Origin: Hedera helix
Taxonomy: Eukaryota > Streptophyta > Magnoliopsida > Apiales > Araliaceae
Length of the DNA: 64,000 nucleotides
Direction of reading: 5' to 3'
NCBI GenBank assembly: GCA_947179155.2
Contig: OX359282.1
Location: 25,644,221-25,708,220, forward strand
Below, piece after piece: positions 49,642 through 61,000 of the stretch. Under the pieces are notes generated by a model, which was not told where the DNA came from, ran no database searches, and saw nothing but the letters and a program-made list of their open reading frames with translations. Numbering within the stretch: position 1 is the stretch's first letter; each line of letters opens with the position of its first letter. Made by a program: the position numbers and the translations under genes.

Positions 49642-50180
49642 GTTCAAATCTTTAAGTACCACTTGAATTTTCTGAACAATATACATTACTAGAAATTGAG
49701 GATAAGGCAACGAGATGTAGCTATAGGTACTTATAGCGACGGTTTCGCTTTGATGTCGTTATATATATATTTAGAGCAAGTGTTTAACGAATGTTATTTT
49801 TCGACCGTTGGTATAGGTTTGTAGAAAATGCCTACAGCTAGGATCTTCATGGGGTCGTAGTTGTTGGTACTAGGAAATATTGCAATTAAGTACGGTGCAC
49901 TTGTGGCCCTCCGTGTAGATTAATTTTTAGCTAAATCTATTTACGCCTCAAGTGTCCCATTGCCCCTCCTTTTTTTCCTAAATCATAATTAACAGACCCT
50001 CTTCATTACCAAAACCTCCAAATTTCCATCACCATCTCCATCCATGGTGCCAAATCTCCATCGCCATTTTCATCCTTATCCCCAAATCTCCATCATCATC
50101 TTCATCCTTAGCCCTAAATTAATCTTCAAATCATTCTATAAATCTCTAAAACCTCAGTGTATTTGTTGTTGTCGATAAGA

Positions 50181-50224
<44 letters not shown>

Positions 50225-50516
50225 TTCTCTAAAATTTCTTTATCGCTCTCTAAAAGTCAACCAAAACTGTATATCATTTTCAAATTCATGTTGAGATCTG
50301 CATCAATTGCTGGCAAAAACTCTTCATTTCCTCTTGTTGGTTCTGTATATCCGACATCATTGACATTATCAATCCTTGCCCTTCACTTGCTTCATTCAAT
50401 CCCTTCAACATCTTCCATTGCACAACATTCATTATTATCTTATCTCCCACTGCTTCCTCATCTTACATGTTTGTGCTCGTTTGCACGCTCGTGCTCTTTT
50501 GTACATTGTTAGTTAG
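49642..50516. other. Possible second CACTA-type end and CT microsatellite
   Basis: CATTACTAGAAATTG at about 49688 followed by TATAGCGACGG and TGATGTCGTTATA resembles a degenerate CACTA left end with subterminal repeats, but no right end was found. (CT)n of about 17 units lies at 50184-50218. No gene recognised. Confidence 0.4.
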
Positions 50517-50744
50517 TCATTGATCAACCATTTGTGGTGAGGTTGAACTCCCTTCTGAAGCATCCTCAAGGATTAGTTTTTCTATATCAAGATTTATGCC
50601 TTGAAATTGTTTTGATTGCCATGAAGCTAGGTCTGGTGAAGTAATACTTGTGGTTGGTAAAACTCTACTCATAGCTCTCCCACTTCGAATAGTAGACATA
50701 CCCTTTACAAATTTTACACCTCCCCAACAGAGTCGCCAAAGAAA
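50517..50744 (-). pseudogene. Leader and coding fragment of a minus-strand LTR retrotransposon
   Basis: On the minus strand the LTR (50745-51539) is followed by TTTGGCGACTCTGTTGGGG, a primer-binding-site-like sequence of the tRNA-Arg type reported for Ogre/TAT elements, then by an ATG at about 50699 opening a 60-codon frame (MSTIRSGRAMSRVLPTTS...). The frame has no domain I can name. By position it would be the start of a 5' ORF or gag. It ends at a stop near 50517 and no further internal sequence is recognisable. Confidence 0.55.
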
Positions 50745-51539
50745 TGTACGCAGGCAAGGAAATTGTACCTTGCTAGGGTTCGGGTTTCATGTTGGCTGAG
50801 GAGGAGAAAAATCCACGAAGAGTACGAAATTGGTTGAATAATTGAAGAGAAGGAGAAGAATGGGTGAGTGATTACTCAAGTAACACATGGCAGAACTCTT
50901 AGGGTCCAAGAGAATTGTTAAGTGTCTAAGAGTCTTTCGAGTGTTTCTAGTCTCGAGAGAATCAAAAAAGTCATTTTCTTATTAAATAGGGGGTATTTAT
51001 AGGGATTCTTGGCAAGTGGTCATATGCCTAGCACGTGTCCGGGTCATGTGACCTCGAGAAAATTCAAGAAATTCCCTTAATTACCTGGGTCTTTGTTGCT
51101 CAGTCCAAAATATTATACCATTCAATCTTATTGTTGAAAAACTCGAATAAACTTGGCTCATAGCGGGAGAAGGCCAGCCCTAGGAGGCAAACCCTAGGAT
51201 GTCGAACCCTAGGGTGGCTAAATCCCTAGGGTGGTTAAACCCTAGGGTGACATAAGGGGACACCTCTTTTTCGCTTTTCTTTTCTGTTCATTTTTTCTAG
51301 TTTTGTCCCAAATCAAGTTCAATCAGTGAAATTATTGTCAGAATTTTCATTAAGGTGAGACCACCTATGAGCCGAACCCTAGGGTAGCCAAACCCTAGGG
51401 TAGTCGAACACCTAAGCTTCGAACCCTAGGTGTTCCCTCTTTTTTTCTTTCCTTTATTGTTTGACTTATTCATTTATTTTCATTTTAGTTCATTTAAATT
51501 TTTAGATTAAATATGAATCCTAATTTGTATTTGTGTCCA
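50745..51539 (-). mobile_element. LTR of a minus-strand Ogre/TAT-like element
   Basis: Starts TGTACGCAGGCAAGG, ends TTGTGTCCA. Homologous to 8871-9962 and 21495-24125, including the CACGAAGAGTAC block, ATTTATAGGG (minus-strand TATA near 50988-51002) and the CCCTAGGGT-rich block. It is the 5' LTR in minus orientation because the primer-binding site abuts its left edge. At 795 bp it is shorter than the ~1.1-kb copies, through deletion in the CCCTAGGG region. Confidence 0.75.
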
Positions 51540-52535
51540 TAAAAACACTAGGTAAGAAATTGGTCTAAGGAACAAAATTGCACAACTCAACCACTTAGAA
51601 GACTCAATTGATGAAAAATGAACTTTGAAACGATTCACTATAAGAAAAAGTAGTATTGATGGCAAAAATTAAGAAGTGTTATTTTGTCACTAAATCTAAC
51701 TTTTCTTACGGGATCGTGACATCGTTTTTGTATGATAACTTGGAGGGATATGTGTGTCATTTAATCTAATTACAATATATTCCCTTACATATATATAAAC
51801 TTATTAGTTTTATTTTTTAAGTTATTAATTTATTTAGAAAAATGAATAAACTTAAATTTTGTTGTTAGTACTTAGTAAACTAAACATAAGGTGATCAATA
51901 TCTTCTATCGTCAATAGTATGGTTTCAAGTAAATAAAAAATTGTTCATAAAAAGATGTCTAAATGTAGAAAAATTAAATATAAAATATATAAAGAAGATT
52001 AGTTTATCCTAAAAAATATACTTAAATGGGTCTACTAAATTTAGAAAAGGCAAAAATTTATTAGTATATTTATATGGGATCTAAAGTGACACTTGTTTTA
52101 TTATTTTTCATCTGCTTTAATTTTACTAATTTGTGCAAAATATCTTCGTACACTTTTTAGGACCAACGGAGTATATTGTTTAGTTATAACAAAACAAAAA
52201 CAAAAAAATTTAATTAATTTTATCATATGTACTTTAACAATGATTTATTTTCATGTATATATTATCATGGACATGATTAAATAAGTCATTTTTTAACAAA
52301 CTCACTAAAGTAGACCCGGTAGAAAATTTAATTCCCCAAACAAATTTAAATTTCTGGTGCAGATGAGGATAGTTGGCAAGTGTTGATACCGTATATCAAA
52401 AATGAGCCGGTAACGGGAAGGAAACCCTTCGTTAGTTCTTTTAGTCCGCTAGAAGATGCATGAAATTCAAAGGATTGACTACTGGACCCACTTTTCCTAC
52501 ATAAATATTTAAATATACTTTCTTTCAGTATAATA
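51540..52535. other. AT-rich spacer
   Basis: CACTATAAGAAAAAG at about 51637 is CACTA-end-like but isolated. A GACCAACGGAGTAT stretch at about 52161 resembles a MITE edge without a partner. No gene. Confidence 0.45.
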
Positions 52536-52689
52536 TTACATACACAATAATTAAATGCAGTATCAAATATTATATTTATCTTAATTATTAAAAAATAAGG
52601 TCTGACACAAATTTTCGTGCCAAGTTTTTTTTTTAATGATTAAAATTAATATTATATTTGATGTAATATTTTATTATTGTGTATGTAAA
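52536..52689. mobile_element. Fold-back MITE, family member 2
   Basis: The arms TTACATACACAATAATTAAA and TTTATTATTGTGTATGTAA are inverted copies over most of the element. The centre (reverse: TTGGCACGAAAATTTGTG) and arms match 10470-10624 in the opposite orientation. Confidence 0.75.
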
Positions 52690-54378
52690 CTTATTCTTCA
52701 AAAATAGTGTATAATGGACCCAATTACTAGAAGAAGAAAAAAAATTAATAATGTTTTGGTGACAAAAGGTTAGATACAAAAAATGATGTATATGCTAATG
52801 ATTCGTTATAACTATTGCACCGATTCATATATGGTGAAACACAAACTAATTATAACTTGACGCATAATTTTGATCAATTTTTTTTGTAACTTTATTTCGG
52901 CACTATAACATTACTTAAAAAAAAGTAGGCAATGATCAAGGTTATAATTATTTTTTGTCGGAAAAAATTATTTTTTCTTGGTTGGTTTGGCTGATTTTTC
53001 AAAAGTTCATTCAATTCAATTGTTATATTTCCATATTATAACAACTAATAATATACTTCTCTGTTAATCAAGCGGGAGGAAAGTGAGCAATTTTTTTATA
53101 TTTTTTCTGTTAACAATTTTTTGAAGCATTTTTAGTTTTCAAATTTATCCTTTAAAAAATAGAGCTAGTTGTTTTTAAAACACAAAAACTTCTTTTTACT
53201 CTCTCTACTCTTTATTATCTCTATTTTTTCTCCAATATTTTTTTACTACTCTCAAAGGTTATTTACCAGGATACTAGTTATAATTAAAAGCACTATGCAA
53301 TGCGTGATATACTTACTAGAATTACTCCCATGACTTGGTGGACTTGCAATGCAATTTGTGACATACTTATTAAAAAAATAATATATATTGTAAATTTTTA
53401 TATTGAATTTTTTATTTAATATTTATTTTGATAAATATTAATAATATTTTTTAAAATATATATATAATAAATAAAATCTTTTCATAACTTTTAATAATTT
53501 TATAAATTAATAAATTTCATAATTATAAGTTAACGTAAATTTACGGTAATAAATAGCAGGACTCTAATTATTATAATTACTCCTATAGTCCTATTACTTT
53601 TGGTCGCCTTGCAAGCACACGTCAGTGGTGGGTCATCCTTGAAAATATCATTTTCTTGTCCGTATATTGCACGACTTAAAAGAGTCTTCGGCTCCCTTGT
53701 ATGTGAATATAAGAGATTATTTTATACTTTTAAAGTAAATAAATAATATATTTTTTTATATATATTTGTGGAATTTATTTGTGATGGAGTCCACACATAT
53801 TTGAGAAAAATGAGTATTTTGTTCACTTGCTAAAAAAGTATGGAATAATTTTTTTTTATATGTCGTCCGTGAACCGTCGGATCTAGGACTATTTATGCAA
53901 TGACGAAGTCAGGGGTTGGCTTGTGAGGTCAATTAATCTCATTAAAAAAAATTAATTTAATATATGATATATTTAAAAAAATAATTAGGTATAATATATA
54001 GATTGATTTTATTGAAATTTTACAAGTTTTACAGTATATTTTGTCAAATTAAAATTTTACAAATTTTTCAATCAAGTATTTAAGAAATTAAGTATTTATG
54101 AACAAATTTAAAATTTTAAAAAAAACTTATTAGGGGTCAATAGAGAGCATTATAATGTTATTATTAATTAAATTTTATTCTAATCAAATACTCATTTATT
54201 TTCAAAAGTATATACATATTTTCTATGACGAATATCTTTAAAATAAAATTTTACTATAATTTTCAATATATTTCTAATATTATTTAGAAATTTAGTAATA
54301 GTTGCATGGTAATACTTGATCTACCTAGTATATAAATAATGTCACGTTAAAAATTTAATATATTTTATAGTTTAAAGT
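52690..54378. other. AT-rich spacer
   Basis: No exon, element terminus or structured repeat that I can support. Composition is A/T runs with scattered TATATA. Confidence 0.5.
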
Positions 54379-54521
54379 TGATTAGTTAGTTGTGATGTCA
54401 TAATTAGAAAGAGAGAGAAAATAGATAAAGACTAATTTTAGGAAATTAATATTTTCTCATAAAAAAATAATATTTCTATTCTTTCTCTCTTTCTAATTAT
54501 GACATCACAACTAACCAATCA
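54379..54521. mobile_element. Near-perfect fold-back (hairpin) element upstream of the receptor gene
   Basis: Left arm TGATTAGTTAGTTGTGATG continues through GTCATAATTAGAAAGAGAGA. The right arm, reversed, is the same over about 45 bp with two or three differences, around a ~50-bp loop. Probably a MITE. It lies about 480 bp upstream of the TATA box. Confidence 0.8.
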
Positions 54522-54996
54522 TTTTAAAAAAAGAATTCAGAAAATGGAGGAGCTGGGGAGCTAAAGATTATAATTTATAATATATCTAGCCTAAGTTGTG
54601 ATACAAAATTACTAAAAAGGGGTTAATAAAATGTGCAATTTTATAATAAAAAATATATATTTCAAAATAGTGTATAAAACGACTGGGAGAAAGTTAGACA
54701 ACGATTAAAATTATAATTATTGAAAAGACTAAGGGGTCATTTGACAATTAAGCACTTAATGAGTCTGAATAACCTAAGATTTGATATTGTAAATTATTAA
54801 TTAAGACTGTTTGTTTTCATAAGTATTAGTCTGAATGATTATCACGTAAAAAACATTATACGAAAAAATTGTCAACTTTTTTCTTTCTTTTTTGTTCTTT
54901 TTTTTTTTTTTTCTAATTTGACTAGGGGTCTTCGTCTCCCTACTAAGTCGTCCATTTAGAAAATGGGACATATATGTACGGTATACCTAACTCGGG

Positions 54997-55005
54997 TTAT
55001 ATAAA
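54997..55005 (+). promoter_or_regulatory. TATA box of the receptor-kinase gene
   Basis: TTATATAAA in a CGGG...CCCC context, about 85 bp before the ATG at 55086. A 5' UTR of about 50-60 nt would follow. The start codon context CCAAATGG has A at -3 and G at +4. Confidence 0.75.
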
Positions 55006-55085
55006 CCCCACCAAGCCAGTATCAGTTTTCATCTTCTTTCTCGACTTGAGACAGTTATACTACACCTCCTGAATCCGACGACCAA

Positions 55086-58000
55086 ATGGTTCCGGCTTTG
55101 CTGCTCATCTTTCTTCATATGTTACAGACCGGTGTTTCTGGAAATTACCACATTAATGCACCACCAACCTTTGTGTCACATGATCGAAGGAATTTAGGAT
55201 CAATTCCTATTCCTGGTATGTAGTGAATATTTTAATTTTTTAATTTTTGTTAATTTTAGCTAGTACAATTACTTTATAGTAATTGATGTTCATTTTTTGT
55301 TGTTCATCTCTTTCCCCAAAAAAAGACGCAAGTCCTACGTTTGATGTAATTTTTATTAAAAATGGTTGGTAGGCTACATTTGTCATCGTACTTTCTTTGT
55401 AATTTGCATTAAAATGGTTAGTAATATTGTTTGGTATAATTAGTTCACAAGGCATCCATTGTGTATGCAGGGCTGCAAGTCAGTTTGCCATCTTTTTTCT
55501 TTTAAAAAATACTCCATTCGTCCTCAAAAGAATGAGCAAAGTAAGCAAGTCAACAATAAAAAAAAAATTAGCAAACAAAATAAAAAAATCAACAATAAAA
55601 AATGTTATTTGGACTAATTTATCATTGGTTATACATCATATTACATCACAAATGATAAGTGATTTACATTAATTCTCTCTCTCTCTCTCACCAAACTCAA
55701 AACTCAATGATAGATTGGGAAAAAAATTATACACTTTCCTAATTATTTAACTACCTTAATTTGTGTGAAAATTGGTCTTGACACATTCTTTCGGAGACGG
55801 AGGGAGTAATACTTCCTCAATTATATTAAAAGAGTTTTACTTGAATCTTTTTACGAATTGTAAGAATATATCAAATCCTATTCCTGGTAATGTAGTGAAT
55901 ATTTTTATTTTTTATTTTTTGATTTTTCTTAATTTTAGCTAGTACAATTATTTTATAGCAATTGATGTTCATTTTTTGTAGTTCATCTCTTTCCCCAAAA
56001 AAAAACCCAAGTCCTACGTTTGATGTAATTTTCATTAAAAATGGTTGGTAGTGCTACATTTGTCATCGTACTTTCTTTGTAATTTGCATTAAAATGGTTA
56101 GTAATACTGTTTGTCATAATTATTTACAAGGCATCCATTGTGTATGTAGGGCTGCAAGTCATTTTACCATTTTTTTTTCTTAAAAAAAATACTACATTCG
56201 TCCCCAAAAAGATGAGTTAAGTGATAAAATATTTTATCTTCAAAAACCTGAGTAAAGTAAACAAATCAACTATAAAAAATATTATATGGCCTATCTCATC
56301 ATTGGTTATACATCATATCACATCACAAATGAATAGTGATTTACATTAACTCTCTCTCTCTCTCCAAACTCAAAACTCAATGATAGATTGGGGGAAAAAT
56401 TATACTCTTTTCTAATTATTTAACTACCTTAATTTGTGTGAAAATTACTCTTGACACATCCTTTTGGGGATGGAGTGAGTAATACTTACTCAATTATATT
56501 AAAAGAGTCTTACTAGGTTATTTTTTTTTACAAATTGTAAGTATATTTTTATGACAACAAGGGAGGTGAGGGACACCACAAATAATGATGCGAGCTATCA
56601 TACAAAAACGATGTCGTTTTGTGTATCACTCATGTGGTGTACAAAAGGATGTTCTATAAATTCTAAAATAGTAATTATTATAAGGGACAACTCATGCAAA
56701 AACGTAAGTTGTCCCTCACTTCTTGTACCCTCTAATTTTATTTTATATTTAATTTGAAATTTGTTGATCATTTAGCTAGTTAGTTACATTAGTATTTAGT
56801 GACAGAATTATAAAATTGTGATGATAAATTTGAGAATATTATGTCATAATTTTGTATTGCCTTCAAAAAAAACGAGACTTTTTTTATTTTTTATTTTTAT
56901 AGCAAAAACCCTTTTTGTAGAATGGGAGAGAGTATATAAATTTTTTTGGCATAATTATTCTAGGGAAATGATAAAAGATATTAAATAGAACTTACTTGTA
57001 TTTCATTGTCTATATATATATATATATATATCATCAACTTGTCTAATTAATTCTCTATTGATCATATTTTTAAGGGTTCATAAGCATCGATTGTGGTCGT
57101 AAGCTACCAGAAGATACTCTGTACTACACCGATGAACAGACCGATATAGTTTATACTTCAGATGTAAAGCTCATAGATACAGGAGAAAGTAGAAAAGTAT
57201 TGATGAAATCGGAATCAAACCCTAATTGGAAATTCCTTGAATATGTTCGAAGCTTTCATTCTGGTACAAAAAATTGTTACACCCTTGAGCCCGAACAAGG
57301 CCGAAATAAAACCTATTTGGTTAGAGCGACCTTCATGTATGGGAATTATGATGCTAAAAATTCTCCACCGGTATTCGACTTGTATCTCGGGCCTAATTTA
57401 TGGGACACAATAACTTTCGACAATGTTACTCACCTGGTTATCAAAGAGATTATGCATGTTTTTCCAATGGATTTTCTAGATATTTGTCTCTTGAATACAA
57501 ACAAGGGTGTGCCTTTCATATCCGCGTTGGAGCTACGATATATATCAAATGATAACATTTATAGATTGGATTCGGGATCGCTAGAAACTTGCGTGCGGTA
57601 TGATTATGGTCGTTACATAACGGAACCACCCATAAGGTCAGATAATATATAATGACACTATTTTAATTTAATGTCACGATTTTACTTTCCTGCCCATTAT
57701 TATTGTCCTAAACACTTATTATATTTATTGATAAATATGAATAAAAAATATATGCGTAAGTTTACAAATTTTATAAATAGAACTGTTTCTAATATACGAA
57801 TAATTTATTTTATTTTGCATATTCTCATTCAGTCACAACTTAAAAAAAATATATATTTTGTTGGTTCACTGCTATTATATTTCAATAATATTTGATTTTT
57901 CTTAAAATTTGTTATTTTAAGAATGTGTTTTTAATTTCAACATGAAAAGAATAGTGGTAACTAAAACGACAAGTACTACTGCAGTGTCCGAGACAAAAGC

Positions 58001-61000
58001 CTAACAATCGGCATCCCAATTTGCCAAAAAAAAAAAGTGAAGATCAAAGAAGAAGAAGAATTTCTTATTTGAGGGCTGAGCTGCTACAATTGAAAAATAG
58101 CTAGGAAATATGTGGCCAATAAACCCAATACCCACCTGTTTCTTATATAATACTAAAATTATATGCCATATTATAATTACTTGCTTCAAAGTTTTTTTTT
58201 TAATTATACTTATAGTCCTAAGTTAGTGGCATGTTTCAAACTTCCCACACACTTTCGCTCATAAAATTAAGGTGAAATAAAATTAACAAAGGTTAGAGTA
58301 TCCGGCCTAGGAGAATATTACTTCCCGATATAAATAGATTGATATTTATCATGTTATTACTATTACATTTTTAGTTAATGTTAATAATTTAGTCTCTCTA
58401 TATTTCTATTTCTAGTTTACATTCTCTGTCATAAGAGATTACTATTTAAAAATTAAATTATACATCTATCTCTTCAAATTGTCAAATAGTTTTTAATATT
58501 GTCCCTCAATTAGCGAATAGAACACTTTTTCAATTGAGAGGCTAAATTAAAACTTGCCGGCAACTTGAAGAGACAAATATTTCAGCCTTATTTAAAAATA
58601 ATTCACAAACGTGCCCAAATATTATGAATTGAGTTCGAGTGTAGACTTAATTTACTAACATTTATAGAGCACATCTCCAATTTCAGGTACTCCGAGGATG
58701 TGTATGATCGTATTTGGTATCCGGTGATTTGGGATAGTGATCTTATTTCTATCAACTCTTTGTTAACTGAAGATAGTTTAAGTGATGATGATTACAAACC
58801 GCCAGCAATGGTTATGAGAACTGCGATAACGCCGTCATGTCTAAATGACTCCATAGTAACGCCGTCATCTCTAAATGACTCCATAAGCATCTACTGGAAT
58901 CCGCCTGATGGGCAAGCTGGGTACTATATATACATGCATTTTGCTGAGCTTAAGAAACTTGATAAAAATAGAGAATTTGTCATTGATCTGAACAACGAGC
59001 GCTGGGTGAATGGAACAATATCTCCATCGTATTTCCGGTCAGTGACTGCATTTAAGAGGACTTCATTTAAAGGAATGCAGCCTGAATTTCGGATATACGC
59101 CACAAATGCTTCCAACCTTCCCCCTCTTCTCAATGCTGTGGAATTCTACAAAGTAAGGGAATTCACCCAGTTACCTACTCTGCAAGATGATGGTATGTAA
59201 CATCCCTTTATTTTCTTTTGTAATATATTATAGGCTTAAATAAAAATTACTACTTTAAATTATTGATTTTTTTAACTTTGGTAAATGACCCTTTTAATTT
59301 TTTCAATCAGATGATTAAATTATCAAAAGAAATTTAATTCCGTACAATTAGACTTGCCACGTCATAAATTGATGATGTGGTTCACTGATTATGTCTAGTC
59401 ATGCTTATGTATAATTTAAAAATATTATTTTAAATGATTATGTAAATTTTATTTGAAGACAATTAAGATAATGATCTATAATAACTAATTTAAAGACAAC
59501 TAAGATAATGAAAATATATATAAATAAATAAATTATCACCCCCAAATAAATCATCCTTCCATCTTCTATCAGATGAAATCATTAAACTAAAATAAAGATG
59601 GATCAAAACAAACCACCACCGGCCACCGATCGCAGCACCATTACCACCATTATCACCATCAACACTATCCTCACACGTCCAAAGCTACTTAAAATTACAG
59701 CACTCCCTAACGCATCTAAAAGAAGAAAAAAAAGCCCTAACCAAGCTTGTCGTTGAAAACCCCAACACTCCCTGGTCGATTCATGAAGGAGGACCAATGT
59801 GAGGCGCATGCCTTCTACGGCTTCCAAATCGCCATCGAGTCCATGCGGTTGTTGATCTCCGGTGAAAGGATGAAGAACAAGACGGCGGCAGTCTGACCCC
59901 CTAGCTTCTTCATTGTTTTTCTTTGGTTGTTACAGAACATTTCCTCTTTTATAAGAAAGGGTCTTATTTTTTGACGATTCTTTTTTGATGATGTGAATTA
60001 CACAAGATACAATTTTATATTTAGAAAATTCGAGGTCTTTTCCAGTATTAAAATTTATGTATTAAACTTTGTAGGCCAGCCACACTAATGATCAGTGATC
60101 ATAATTTCTAAAGTTTGTTAAGTTATCGAAAAGTGAATTATTCATCTCATGGGTTAACTAGTAAATGGGTTCATACTGTCTCTTTCCCTGTATTCCATCC
60201 CCGCCATGGATTTCATCTCCCCCCCCCCAGTTCGTAATTTATTCGTAAGAATGATATCTGTATTTTTTGTAAAGGTATTTTGTTCTCATATCTATGTATT
60301 TAAAGTTGGAAATTTTAAAAATTGTGGTGTGATTATGAAGTTTGAGATAAGATTGGGATGTAGGCAAGAAAGAGGTGCTTGATAATGGTGATGGGGTGGT
60401 GGCCGACAGTGGTAATCCGACGGTGGTGGTGGCACAGGGCGATGGTGGAAAGGGAGATGGTGGTTTACCCTTTTTTAATTTGTTATTTTCTATAAACATT
60501 GTTTAAGGGGAAAAAATAGCTTGAAATACCAATTTTACCCTTGCATACTTAGCAATTTTTTACACATCAGCTGTCTTTGACCCAAAGGGGTCACGTCACC
60601 AAATTTCTGACGTGTAATTTAATTTGGACGAAATTAAAAAAAAAATTAATAGTTTAATCATCTGATTGAAAAAATTGAAAAGTGAATAACCGAAGTGAAA
60701 AAAAGTAATAGTTTAGAGTAGTAAAATATATTTAAGCCTATATTATATGACTAATTTATGTTAAGATTTGGTAGAAAACAATACAACATAATTTGAGACA
60801 GCTGATTTATACTGTTATGCGTCCTTATATACAGAAAGATATCTGTATATGTTTATAATTGGTTATATTTACTTTGCTGATAAGTTTAGTTTGACTTCTT
60901 ATGTACCATTTCAAACATCAGTTGAAGCTGTCATGAACATCAAGAAATTTTATATGATAACGAAACACTGGCAAGGAGACCCATGTCTTCCTGATGAGAA

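Larger units (their letters stand above)
55196..56537 (+). repeat. About 671-bp tandem duplication covering the end of exon 1 and intron 1
   Basis: Unit 1 about 55196-55866, unit 2 about 55867-56537. Both include CCTATTCCTGGTA (the exon 1/intron 1 junction), ATCTCTTTCCCCAAAAAAA, GGCATCCATTGTGTATG and a Stowaway-like MITE. The duplicated donor reads GGTAATGT instead of GGTATGT. Confidence 0.9.

Noticed and set aside
51180..51420. AAACCCTAGGG repeats as interstitial telomere
   Set aside because: The words are irregularly spaced and shared with the LTR family at 8871 and 21495; they belong to the LTR.
51637..51720. CACTATAAGAAAAAG as a CACTA terminus
   Set aside because: No subterminal repeats and no partner end nearby; a 14-base match is not enough.
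59603..59827. Minus-strand 74-codon frame with a Val/Leu/Met-rich stretch in intron 3
   Set aside because: Antisense of the captured sequence in the Pack-MULE (ACC/ATT repeats); no independent support.
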